From: an uncultured Bacteroidales bacterium
Lineage (GTDB): Bacteria > Bacteroidota > Bacteroidia > Bacteroidales > P3
Direction: 5' to 3'
DNA: 64,000 nucleotides
Assembly (NCBI GenBank): GCA_947168665.1
Contig: CAMVMX010000003.1
Coordinates: 182,106-246,105, forward strand
The translations under genes were made by a program, and so were the position numbers. The notes beneath the pieces are model-generated. The model saw only the letters and a list, made by a program, of their open reading frames with translations. It was not told where the DNA came from and searched no databases. Of the stretch, positions 1 through 8,200 are shown piece by piece; within the stretch, counting starts at the first letter, position 1, and each line of letters opens with the position of its first letter.

Positions 1-239
1 TGCAGCTTATTGTATCCTTCGCTTGTGTCAACTACCGTATGCTCCCCGAAGAGGCCATCAATGCAACCACCATTAACAGTGGCTATGCCATGGGGGTGAG
101 CGACACTCTCGGGTCGATAGCGGTCGGCAAACGGGCCAACTTCTACATCACAACCCCGATACCCACATACGAGTATCTCCCTTACGCCTATGGCGAGAAT
201 AAGGTGGCCCGTGTGTTCCTTAACGGTAAAGAATTATGA
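1..239 (+). CDS. hutI: Imidazolonepropionase, C-terminal fragment (cut by window edge)
   Basis: Only the last roughly 78 codons are in the window; the frame is open from base 3. HutI hydrolyses 4-imidazolone-5-propanoate to N-formimino-L-glutamate in cytoplasmic histidine degradation. The visible part matches the family's C-terminal signature: a cysteine and arginine just before [15 protein letters not shown] sequence (here [18 protein letters not shown]), then [11 protein letters not shown], which corresponds to the amidohydrolase 'G.l..Gk.ADl' strand, and finally [11 protein letters not shown] followed by a short terminal strand. Its stop codon overlaps the start of the next gene (ATGA), so the two are probably translated together although their roles are unrelated. 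The catalytic metal ligands lie upstream of the window and cannot be checked. Confidence 0.85.
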   Translation, partial: QLIVSFACVNYRMLPEEAINATTINSGYAMGVSDTLGSIAVGKRANFYITTPIPTYEYLPYAYGENKVARVFLNGKEL

Positions 240-919
240 TAAAAGTTGAGCACCTCAACAAGTCATTTGGTTCGCTGCAAGTGCTCCGCGACATAAGCCT
301 TGAGATTGGTCAAGGCGAGGTGGTGAGTATTGTTGGTGCTTCGGGTGCGGGAAAGACCACCCTGTTGCAACTGCTCGGCACCCTCCTGAAACCCGACAGC
401 GGACACATATTCTATGACAATGTAGATGTGAGTGCGCTTGACGAAAAGGCTCTTTCTCGTTTCCGTAACCGTAATGTTGGCTTTGTGTTCCAGTTCCATA
501 ACCTGTTGCCCGAATTCACCGCGCTGGAGAATGTGTGCATGCCCGCTCTCATTGCCGGCCACAGCATGGAGGAGGCGACAGGCGAGGCAATGAAACTGTT
601 GGACTTCCTCAATGTCTCTGCCCGTGCCGGACATAAACCGGCGCAGTTGTCAGGGGGCGAGCAGCAGCGTTTTGCAGTGGCTCGAGCGTTGATCAACCAT
701 CCGGCAGTGGTGCTGGCCGACGAGCCTTCGGGCAATCTCGACACACGCCATGCCGCCGAACTCCACGACCTGTTTTTCCAACTGCGCGACCAGTACCGCC
801 AGACTTTTGTCATCGTGACACACAATACCGAGCTTGCCCAAAAGTCTGACCGTCAGATTCAGCTCCGCGATGGCGCCTTGGAGTTGCCGGCCGGCTCCCC
901 GGCAATTACTAATCCGTAA
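236..919 (+). CDS. lolD: ABC transporter ATP-binding protein, LolD-like
   Basis: This 227-residue protein is a complete single-domain ABC ATPase. Walker A is GASGAGKTT (residues 34-42), the Q-loop is in [17 protein letters not shown], the signature is LSGGEQQR (about 138), Walker B ends in LADEPSG and the switch histidine lies in VTHN. Length and the '[16 protein letters not shown]' region fit the LolD/MacB-type subfamily, which powers lipoprotein release from the inner membrane (LolCDE) or related MacB-type exporters. No membrane subunit is adjacent, so the partner must be encoded elsewhere. The start overlaps the hutI stop. LolD is favoured because lone lolD genes are common in Bacteroidota, but another MacB-type ATPase cannot be excluded. 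Confidence 0.85.
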   Translation: MIKVEHLNKSFGSLQVLRDISLEIGQGEVVSIVGASGAGKTTLLQLLGTLLKPDSGHIFYDNVDVSALDEKALSRFRNRNVGFVFQFHNLLPEFTALENVCMPALIAGHSMEEATGEAMKLLDFLNVSARAGHKPAQLSGGEQQRFAVARALINHPAVVLADEPSGNLDTRHAAELHDLFFQLRDQYRQTFVIVTHNTELAQKSDRQIQLRDGALELPAGSPAITNP

Positions 920-938
920 ACACACAAACACAACCGAT

Positions 939-1715
939 ATGATACAGAAAAAACAGCCTCAATCATCAGCCGACAATTCTGCACAGTCACCCACTGCCAT
1001 TTACGGCCTCCGTCCTATTCTTGAAGCGTTGGACAGCAGCGTCCATGTCGACCGGGTTCTTATACAAAATGGCCTTTCTGGATCCTTGGCGGGCGAACTC
1101 AAAAGCCGCCTTCGCGACAAAGGGGTTCCGTTTCAGTTTGTCCCGGTCGAGAAGCTCAACCGGCTGGCCAAAGGCAACCACCAGGGTGTAGTGGCTCTGA
1201 TTTCGCCAATCGCGTTCCATCAGGCCATTACCTTGATTCCGGCATTGATGGAAAGCGGCAGTTGCCCCTTAGTTCTGATGCTCGACCACGTCACAGATGT
1301 CCGCAACTTCGGAGCCATTGTACGCACTGCCGAGTGTGCTGGTGCCAGCGCGGTAATTATTCCCGACCATGGTTCGGCACAGATTGGGAACGATGCTGTC
1401 AAAACCTCGTCAGGCGCGCTGCTGCGGATGCCCGTGTGTCGCGAAAGCAATCTCAAAACGGTTGTGAATCTTGCCCGTCAATGTGGCATGCAGGTTGTGG
1501 CAGCCACGGAGAAAGGTGCATCCGACTACCTTGAGGTAGACTTCACCCGCCCCACAATGCTTATCATGGGGGCCGAAGAGACGGGCATCAGCACCGACCT
1601 GCTCAAACTCTCTGACGTAAGGGCCAAGATCCCTATTCTGGGTCAAGTGCAGTCCCTCAACGTGTCGGTGGCGGCTGCGGTCTTCATGTATGAAGCCTTG
1701 CGGCAACGCCGTTAG
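939..1715 (+). CDS. rlmB: 23S rRNA (guanosine-2'-O-)-methyltransferase RlmB / TrmH family
   Basis: This is a 258-residue SpoU-family (SPOUT) RNA methyltransferase. An N-terminal substrate-binding domain starts with IYGLRPILEAL (about residues 19-29). The trefoil-knot catalytic domain follows, with motif I DHVTDVRNFGAIVRTAECAG, motif II LIMGAEETGIS and motif III IPILGQVQSLNVSVAAAV. These are the hallmarks of TrmH/RlmB enzymes, which 2'-O-methylate a guanosine in 23S rRNA using S-adenosylmethionine. The frame is open further upstream, to 834, but that stretch overlaps lolD and has no family similarity, so the ATG at 939, 19 bases after lolD, is chosen. TrmH of tRNA is the main alternative; the IYG N-terminal domain favours RlmB. 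Confidence 0.9.
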   Translation: MIQKKQPQSSADNSAQSPTAIYGLRPILEALDSSVHVDRVLIQNGLSGSLAGELKSRLRDKGVPFQFVPVEKLNRLAKGNHQGVVALISPIAFHQAITLIPALMESGSCPLVLMLDHVTDVRNFGAIVRTAECAGASAVIIPDHGSAQIGNDAVKTSSGALLRMPVCRESNLKTVVNLARQCGMQVVAATEKGASDYLEVDFTRPTMLIMGAEETGISTDLLKLSDVRAKIPILGQVQSLNVSVAAAVFMYEALRQRR

Positions 1716-2344
1716 TCGACATTCCTACTGGTTTCAATCAACGTGGTGGCTCCCCCAATAGAGAGGTGCCACCTGTTTTGTATCTGCGTGAGTTCGGGAT
1801 AACTTTGTTGATGGCTTAATCAGAAAAAGAATGGTAATCGCAATAAATCTCATGTATTTATAATTGAAAACCAAAGTAATAATAAAGTTTCGGCCTTCCG
1901 GCACCAAACCTACATCCACCACATCTTCGGCAGCCGCCCGGAGCTCTACGGCAGCCTGTTCGCCGCTGTGGGCTTCCACCGCCGCGCCGTGGCCAAGGGC
2001 AGCGGTTGCGGTGTGCCGCGCGGCCGGTATCGCGTTGGCCCTCGTTGTCCGCCGCCTGGAGGGGGCGTGACGGGCTGCTCCCAGCCGTAGGCCAGCGCGT
2101 CGGGCTTTGGGTGTGAACACAGGGTTCGCCCTAACCTCGCAGGTTCTGCATTTTTTCGATGAGTTTTGAACTCCATTTCCATCTGGGTGCATAGACCATC
2201 TGCTTTGCATGAATCGCCCGTCGGCCGTGTGTCAAACGAATCTGCAGCCCCACGGGCCCGAAAATCCTTTTTGAACGTGTCTTTCCCTGAGCGTGGTATA
2301 ATCCTGCCGCCCGTCGGGGGCGGTGCCGCACTTCGAGACCGAAT
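1716..2344. other. Intergenic stretch with repeat and GC-rich scrap
   Basis: No convincing gene is visible here. Bases 1788-1838 form one copy of a 51-bp direct repeat (see separate entry). Bases about 1891-2130 are abruptly GC-rich compared with the AT-rich 1800-1890 and look like a decayed coding fragment; none of the six frames gives a recognisable domain. A GC-rich hairpin near 2310-2330 (CCGCCC...GGGCGG) lies just beyond the end of the minus-strand araC gene and may help terminate it, but it has no T-run. Confidence 0.5.
1788..1838 (+). repeat. 51-bp direct repeat, left copy
   Basis: The stretch running from 'gtgagttcgggataac' to 'agaaaaagaatggtaat' recurs at 18438-18488 in the same orientation with 47 of 51 bases identical. 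The flanks of the two copies are unrelated. The pair brackets the RHS island, so it could be an attachment-type or recombination repeat, or the conserved end of a mobile element. Confidence 0.8.
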
Positions 2345-3244
2345 CTACAGTTGCCCCCGGGCCTGCATTCGCTTGCGGAAGTCGTTGGGGGTCTCGCCTA
2401 TCTGTTTCTTGAAGAATTTGATAAACTGTGAGGCATCGCTAAATCGTAGTTTTTCGGCAATGCTTTCGAGCATTTCGTTGGACGATGCGAGCATTGCCTG
2501 TGCCAAAAGGGTGGTGCGCTCGTTGATCCATTCCATCGTTGTCTTGCCCGACTTCTCCTTGACAACATCTGCCAAATGGCCTTTTGTAATATTCAGTTCG
2601 TTGGCGTAGTATTCTGGTTTGCGGACGGGGAATTCCTGCACCATCAGCAGCCGTGTAAAGCCGTTCATGATCTCCAATGGGCGGTCAGGGCGTACAGGGC
2701 CGACAGGGCGGTCAAGTTCCTGATAGAGGGTGTGTATGCCGTATAGCAATGAGATGATAAGATGGTTCACCCCCTGCTGATTGATAGACCGAGACTGGAT
2801 AATCTGCTCCATCAGTCTGAAGTAGTTTTCCACCACTCGCCGCTCACTGTCGGACAACACGATATGCCTTTCCCTGAAGTCAATCAGTCCGAGGTGTTCA
2901 ATCTCGGGGATGCGGAAGGCGACACAGAAGACATTGTATTCATCCGACTGGCTTTTCTTGATCAGCACACTGTTGGCGGGGATAATAAGCAAATGCCCTT
3001 CCTTTAAGGAGTAATCGTTGTAAGACACATTGATAGTTGTCGTACCCTGACGCACAAGTATGATGCGATGCTCCAAGGTGCGGGTTGGAAGGCCTATTCG
3101 AACCTTTTTGGCATACGGTTCAAAGTTCGTAATCAACGATATTGTGTCGCTGAAATAGTTGTCCCCGTAGCGGTCAAAAATGCGCATCTGTTCCCTGACG
3201 GAGTTGTCAATTACATGGATACTTTGGCTATCATTCTTTTGCAT
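2345..3244 (-). CDS. AraC family transcriptional regulator
   Basis: The protein is 299 residues, the usual size for AraC regulators. The N-terminal half looks like a cupin-type sensing domain (a strand-rich region around ILVRQGTTTINVSYNDY followed by LLIIPANSVLIKK). The C-terminal ~100 residues carry two helix-turn-helix units: ELNITKGHLADVVKEKSGKT and the signature helix with LRFSDASQFIKFFKKQIGETP, followed by a short tail FRKRMQA. The gene sits at the left end of the RHS island and is transcribed away from it, with a TATCTTTG element 26 bases upstream of its start. It may control the divergent secreted protein and RHS genes, but that rests only on position. The effector ligand cannot be predicted. 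Confidence 0.9.
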   Translation of the reverse strand: MQKNDSQSIHVIDNSVREQMRIFDRYGDNYFSDTISLITNFEPYAKKVRIGLPTRTLEHRIILVRQGTTTINVSYNDYSLKEGHLLIIPANSVLIKKSQSDEYNVFCVAFRIPEIEHLGLIDFRERHIVLSDSERRVVENYFRLMEQIIQSRSINQQGVNHLIISLLYGIHTLYQELDRPVGPVRPDRPLEIMNGFTRLLMVQEFPVRKPEYYANELNITKGHLADVVKEKSGKTTMEWINERTTLLAQAMLASSNEMLESIAEKLRFSDASQFIKFFKKQIGETPNDFRKRMQARGQL

Positions 3245-3270
3245 TGTGAAATAGTTCTTTAATTAATTTG

Positions 3271-3278
3271 CAAAGATA
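3271..3278 (-). promoter_or_regulatory. -7 promoter element for the araC gene
   Basis: The plus strand reads caaagata, so the minus strand has TATCTTTG, a match to the Bacteroidota TAnnTTTG -7 element. It lies 26 bases upstream of the araC start codon. No clear -33 TTTG box is seen. Confidence 0.6.
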
Positions 3279-3374
3279 CGCAAAATATCCGAAATGGAAA
3301 GATAGTCGGATATATTCCGAACAGAAAACCATTTTTCCCGAGTATTTAACCTTTCCACGTCCGCTGAATGGCAG

Positions 3375-3382
3375 TACTTTTG
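3375..3382 (+). promoter_or_regulatory. -7 promoter element for the secreted-protein/RHS operon
   Basis: TACTTTTG matches TAnnTTTG. If used, it gives a leader of roughly 355 bases before the ATG at 3747. No -33 TTG is obvious at the normal distance. Confidence 0.5.
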
Positions 3383-3585
3383 CATCCGAAACGGGGATAG
3401 GGAAGCTTTCAACAAGTGGCCCAGAGATCAAGCAATTAAGGCAAAACATATCAAAAAAGAGAAGAGAAAAAATGTTTGCACGCAATTGGCACATAGACAA
3501 AAGTCGCGTCTTTCCGAGACGCACGCGCGATGTTGATTATCAGCCACTGCACTGCGCTCCCGTTAAATTCTCCGCTTCGCTGTCG

Positions 3586-3652
3586 AAAGTTTTTAACGAC
3601 TTTGTTCCCTTTGGTCACCAAAGTTTTAATGACTTTGTTCCCTTTGGTCACC
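3586..3652 (+). repeat. Two tandem 33/34-bp repeats
   Basis: Two adjacent near-identical units end in 'ctttgttccctttggtcacc' (3586-3619 and 3620-3652); they differ by a one-base length change in the T-run and one C/T substitution. They lie in the untranslated leader and have no spacers, so this is not a CRISPR array. Confidence 0.85.
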
Positions 3653-3689
3653 AAGTCCACTGGACTTTCTTCACAGTGTTATTAAAATT

Positions 3690-3706
3690 AAGCCTCTCCG
3701 AGGCTT
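3690..3706 (+). terminator. Hairpin in the leader
   Basis: AAGCCTC / GAGGCTT with a 3-base loop, followed by ctttat. It lies 40 bases before the ATG at 3747 and could act as an attenuator or terminator in the long leader. Confidence 0.4.
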
Positions 3707-3746
3707 CTTTATGGCAAATGCGGATAATCATTTAATAAATTAAGAA

Positions 3747-5192
3747 ATGACGAATATAAAGCAATTATTACTCACCGTCGGGATGTTAATTGGATGTGGC
3801 GCAGCCATGGGGCAGAATGGAGGCGGCGCATTGCCGCTGCCGGCGTTTCACTGGCAATGTGACCCGAGCCAAGTCGGCATAGGCAGTAATGCAGCCATAA
3901 ACCACAACCCTGCCCTGCACATGACAGGGGACAGCTTAGTCTTCGACAGTCTGCCCTACGCCAAAGACTATACCATGATAGTGGTGTACAGGCCTGACAC
4001 CAACGAGGAAACGGCACTATGGAAGATGTCGTTTGGGGGAGGCATACCCCCAGCCCCTCTAAGGCATACCCCCGGCCCCTCTGAAGAGGGGAGGAGGGGC
4101 CTGACCACTGAGCGCATTTTGTCGGACAGCCTGTCAATCCGCTATGCGGCGGGCACTGAAGCCAGCCCTGCCATCAACACCCTGCGACAGTCGTCGCCAG
4201 ACAGCACGGCACCATACGTCAGACTGACCGTTGGGGGAGGCATACCCCCGGCACCTCTATGGCATACCCCTGACCCCTCTGAAGAGGGGAGGAGGGGAGG
4301 AGGGAGGATGAAGGTGGCGGAGGTGCTGTACTACACCGAACGACTGGGCAATGCCTCGCTCCGCAAGATTCAGAGCTGCCTTGCGGTGCGCTATGGTATC
4401 ACCCTCGGACCGGTAAACTATCTTGACGGCGCGGGAGGGCGAGTCTGGGACTATGCCGACAGCGGCATGTACCACCACCGCGTGACCGGTGTGGGCAACG
4501 ACCCTGCCACCGGGCTGCACCAGCTGCGGAGTCGCTCAGAGATGGATGGGGCCGTGCTGACGCTACAGGCAGACAGCCTTGAAGAGGGAGCCTATCTGAT
4601 TGTGGGCGATAACGATGCGCCCTTGGCCTTTGAACAGGACGGCGATGTGGAGGTGCTTGGACGCAACTGGAAAACACAGTCTACCATGAAAGGAAGACAT
4701 TCCTTTTCGCTGACGTTCGACATACGGAATATGGCGATGCCGGGCGACAGCCTTGTGCTTCTTGTGGACAACTATATCTATCTGCCAGAAAGGTTTGGAG
4801 GCGATAGCGTGGTATTTGATGATGTCGAATTTCCTACAGACAGCAGCCTGTTCACCTTGGGCCGGGGTGGCGTTTTCTGGCAGTTGGCACAGAATAGTGG
4901 AGCAAAAGGCTCTGAGGGGCATCACACCGACAACCAGTCTGAGGGGACAAGAAGCCATTTCACCACCCGTATCTATCCCAATCCCACCAGTGGAAACTAC
5001 ACGCTTGAAGTGGAGGGTGCCGAGCGGGTGCAGGTGACCATATACAATGTGCACGGCACAGTCATGGCTTCATTCCAAGGCGAAAACAGTGAACAATACC
5101 GCTTTGAGGGAGAGCTGCCGACAGGCAGTGTCTACTATGCCACTGTCAGCACAGAGAGCGGCAGCCAGACGATAAAACTGATTGTAAAGTAA
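3747..5192 (+). CDS. T9SS-sorted secreted protein with lectin-like domain
   Basis: This 481-residue protein starts with a signal peptide (hydrophobic stretch LLLTVGMLIGCGAAMG, cleavage probably near residue 22). It ends, from about residue 405, with a type A T9SS sorting domain: RIYPNPTSGNYTLEVEG, a VTIYNVHG strand, a YFD-like LPTGSVYYATV and a terminal IKLIVK. T9SS cargo of this kind is carried over the outer membrane and released or anchored. The middle has 'YGITLGPVNYLDGAGG' and 'VTGVGNDPATGLHQLRSRS', which resemble the concanavalin-like repeat domain (DUF8202 type) of Bacteroidota surface proteins. Two near-identical low-complexity inserts (about residues 96-118 and 162-184) come from a palindromic DNA element. 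The RHS gene starts 31 bases downstream, so the two are probably one operon. No enzymatic function can be assigned. Confidence 0.75.
   Translation: MTNIKQLLLTVGMLIGCGAAMGQNGGGALPLPAFHWQCDPSQVGIGSNAAINHNPALHMTGDSLVFDSLPYAKDYTMIVVYRPDTNEETALWKMSFGGGIPPAPLRHTPGPSEEGRRGLTTERILSDSLSIRYAAGTEASPAINTLRQSSPDSTAPYVRLTVGGGIPPAPLWHTPDPSEEGRRGGGRMKVAEVLYYTERLGNASLRKIQSCLAVRYGITLGPVNYLDGAGGRVWDYADSGMYHHRVTGVGNDPATGLHQLRSRSEMDGAVLTLQADSLEEGAYLIVGDNDAPLAFEQDGDVEVLGRNWKTQSTMKGRHSFSLTFDIRNMAMPGDSLVLLVDNYIYLPERFGGDSVVFDDVEFPTDSSLFTLGRGGVFWQLAQNSGAKGSEGHHTDNQSEGTRSHFTTRIYPNPTSGNYTLEVEGAERVQVTIYNVHGTVMASFQGENSEQYRFEGELPTGSVYYATVSTESGSQTIKLIVK
4033..4099 (+). repeat. 67-bp palindromic element inside coding sequence, copy 1
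   Basis: The 67-bp stretch from ttgggggaggcatacccc to ggggaggagggg contains two nested hairpins (GGGGG/CCCCC around aggcata, and CCCCTCT/AGAGGGG around ga). Copy 2 lies exactly 198 bases further on. It is read in frame as roughly GGGIPPAPLRHTPGPSEEGR. Confidence 0.85.
4231..4297 (+). repeat. 67-bp palindromic element inside coding sequence, copy 2
   Basis: The same length and structure as the element at 4033-4099, with only a few substitutions, and in the same reading frame. It is read as GGGIPPAPLWHTPDPSEEGR. The stretch just after it (ggaggagggaggatg) is also purine-rich and adds extra glycine/arginine codons. Confidence 0.85.
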
Positions 5193-5223
5193 ATAGATAA
5201 AGCACAGAGATTAAACAAAAGCA

Positions 5224-8200
5224 ATGGTTATGCACAAGACGAATATAGTTTATAGAATAGTCATCATCTGCGGTATGGCGTTGGCCATGCTTGCCGGATG
5301 TCGTCACCCGCAACAAGGACGGGTTGCGGAATTGTCATCTCCGAGACACGAAGAGACCACACCGATAGAAGAAACATCAAACATTATTTCGGAGATGCGC
5401 CGTCCTGACGTGAAGATACACGTCAAACGAGGGCAGCCCCTTGCCATGCAGACAGACGGTCTTGTGCTGACAGCCGTGGATGCAGCCGTGCAGCGTGAGG
5501 CAGATTATTCCGTCACATCGCTTGTGGGCGAAGAGTTACCACCGTTGCCGCAAGGCATGATGAATATGACAGCCGCCACAGCTGGCTATCGCTTGTTGCC
5601 TGGAGGCGAACATTTCCTGCCCTACGCGGAATTGCGGATGACATACGACCCCGAGCGTCTGCCCGAAGGCTATACGCCCGACGACATCTATACTTCATTC
5701 TACGACACTGCCACCTTGGCATGGGTGCGGTTAGAGCGGGTGGAAGTGGACACCGTCAACCATGAAATCGTGTCGCTTACAACGCACTTCACCGACTTTA
5801 TCAACGAACTGCTCAAAGCGCCGGAGATGCCCGAGACGCAAGCCTTTGTGCCCACGGCGATGAACGACCTGGAGGCCGTAAGCCCGTTAGACGGCCTGGC
5901 ATTAATAACACCCCCCGAAGCCAATAACGAAGGGACTGCCAACCTGTATTACCCCATCCGGATTCCGGCAGGCCGGTCTGGTATGCAACCCAATCTGTCT
6001 GTGAACTATAGCAGTTCGAGCGGAAACGGTTGGCTGGGTGTGGGCTGGGACCTCAGCGTGCCGTCTATCACGCTGGACACCCGCTGGGGTGTGCCTCGGT
6101 ATAACGCAGTCTACGAGACGGAAATATACTTGCTGGGCGGAGAACAGTTGATTACGCGGGACGACAACGGGGCTCCGCGACCGATGCCGCACCGCACCAA
6201 CAACCAGACCCTGCGTTCCGCATTGGGCGACAATGTCAGATTCTATGCCCGCACAGGCGATGCCCACGACAGTATCATCCGCCACAACACCTCGACCAGC
6301 AGCTATTGGTGGGAGGTTGTAGACCGCAATGGTGTCACCCACTATTACGGGCATTACCCGGACAACGCACTCAACACGGACTACGAGACAACTCTCAAGG
6401 ACGGACACGGCAACATAGCCAAATGGATGCTGGCAGAGAGTCGCGATACCTATGGCAACTGGGTCCGGTATTACTACGATGTGGTCACGACAGAGGGGAC
6501 AGTCCCGGGCAAACAAATATATCTCGCAAAGATTGAATACACAGGAAACAATAGTGATTCCGGCAAATACTCGGTCAATTTCATACGCAAAAAGCGAAAT
6601 TCTCAGGACATTCCCGTTTCATGCAATTTGGGATTCAAGGAGGCGACAGACCAGGAGCTGTGCTATATAACGGTCAATATGGGCGAGGACGAGATTGCCG
6701 GTTATTTCTTTGAAAAGGAAAACACATACAAATCCAATTTCAAAACCCGGCTCAAGTCCATCTATATGACCGCGAATGGTGCGGGCGAGTTGATAAAATG
6801 GTGCAACGGTGACCCCGTTGACTCGAATGCTTATACCAACCGCCAAGACTTCCAGTATTACGACGCTCCGTCAGCCCATGCGCTTTTCTCCGACAATTAT
6901 GAAAGTGCTGTCGGCTTGGATGACATTTCGGCTTTTTTGCGGAACGCCAACTTCCGCGCCGACTCAGTCGTGACGACCACTGCATTGGGACTTACCCAAT
7001 CTTCGAACTGGAGCGTCGGCGGAACCTTGGGCGTAGGGCTTGGGGCTAATGTCTCAAAGACAACCTCGAGCATTGGAGGCAACTACCACTGGAGCGAAAA
7101 CTCCAGCGAGTCGCTGGTAACGCTTGCAGACCTTGATGGCGATGGCCTTGCCGACAAGGTTTACAAAAGATTCAACACTGTCTATTGGCGGAAGCAGAAT
7201 GTGTCCACAGACAGCAACCTCTCATTTGGGGAGGAAAAAGAGATTTGCGGGATTGACCATTTTTTAGTGGAGAACGGCAAGACTTCAACCTTGGGAGTGC
7301 AGGCCGATGTCAGAGGGATTGCCAGCGGCAGCAGCAGTTGGACAAACACCACCTCCACCACTTCCACCTATTTTGCCGATGTCAACGGCGATGGGGTGAC
7401 TGACCTTGTGGTTGATGGGCAGGTGTACTTCAACCGCATCGTAGACGGTGAACCCAGATTCTCCCGCTATGTGGAGCCGCCACACGAAGAAGAGGAGGAC
7501 GAGCCCGAAACACGGCAACCCGTATGCGACAGCATCATCTTCGACGGCGAGGTGAGCGACAGTGTGGCGTGCGACCGCGTGTGGGTTTTGGATACAGGAT
7601 TGCAGCAGCCTGTAGATTCTGCCGCAGCGATGGAGGTATATCAGAACTACCAACCGGACGAAGACCATGCGGTAGCCATCGCACGCAATGATTCGGGGCA
7701 ATACTATGTCTGTTACTTTCATGCGGAAATAGACTGCTCCCGCAAAAACCTTGCCGCAAGAGGTGTGCCCAACACTGAGTCGGTGCGTGTGTGGGTGGCT
7801 CCGAATTCCGGCACGGCAGATGTTAGTTGTGCCGTAATCTATTCACAGGACACAAACGCCGGTAGGCGGCGGCATGCAGACGGAGTTACCTATGTCGTGC
7901 AACACTCTAAAGGCGTGGAACCTGCCAACGGCTATAGGTTGCACAGTACACAAGACGTGATAATTGACACCCATTATTTCTGTGCTTCATGCCAGGGCAA
8001 CGGGGTGCTTAATAACACCTATACCATCGCGGTGGATTCCGGGGACATCCTGATGTTCAGGCTGCAGTCGATGGACGACAAGCAGTTTGACATGGTGTCG
8101 GATATTATCAGTATCTACTTGAACGGAATCCCGTACTCCAGCTCCTCATCATTCGTACTGACCGACAGAAACTATTTCGAGGCACCGTACGATGGCCATT

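Larger units (their letters stand above)
3245..3746. other. Divergent intergenic region / long leader
   Basis: About 500 bases separate the araC start from the divergent secreted-protein gene. They contain a -7 element for each direction, two tandem 33-bp repeats (3586-3652) and a hairpin (3690-3706). One frame stays open from 3268 to 3735 but shows no signal peptide or domain and is repeat-derived at its end, so I do not call it a gene. Confidence 0.5.

Noticed and set aside
834..938. Upstream extension of the RlmB frame to 834.
   Set aside because: It overlaps lolD, has no similarity to the family N-terminus, and a good ATG lies at 939.
1864..1920. KFRPSGTKP on the plus strand resembles the SGTEP motif of phosphohexomutases.
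   Set aside because: Nothing before or after it matches the enzyme, the key Glu is Lys and the downstream residues are Ser/Thr low complexity; coincidence is more likely than a remnant.
3586..3652. Repeats that might be a CRISPR array.
   Set aside because: Two directly adjoining units without spacers and no cas genes nearby; the same holds for the 11-bp units at 32658.
3268..3735. A 155-codon frame in the leader region.
   Set aside because: No start signal, no domain; its end encodes the tandem DNA repeats (FNDFVPFGHQ twice), so it is an artefact.
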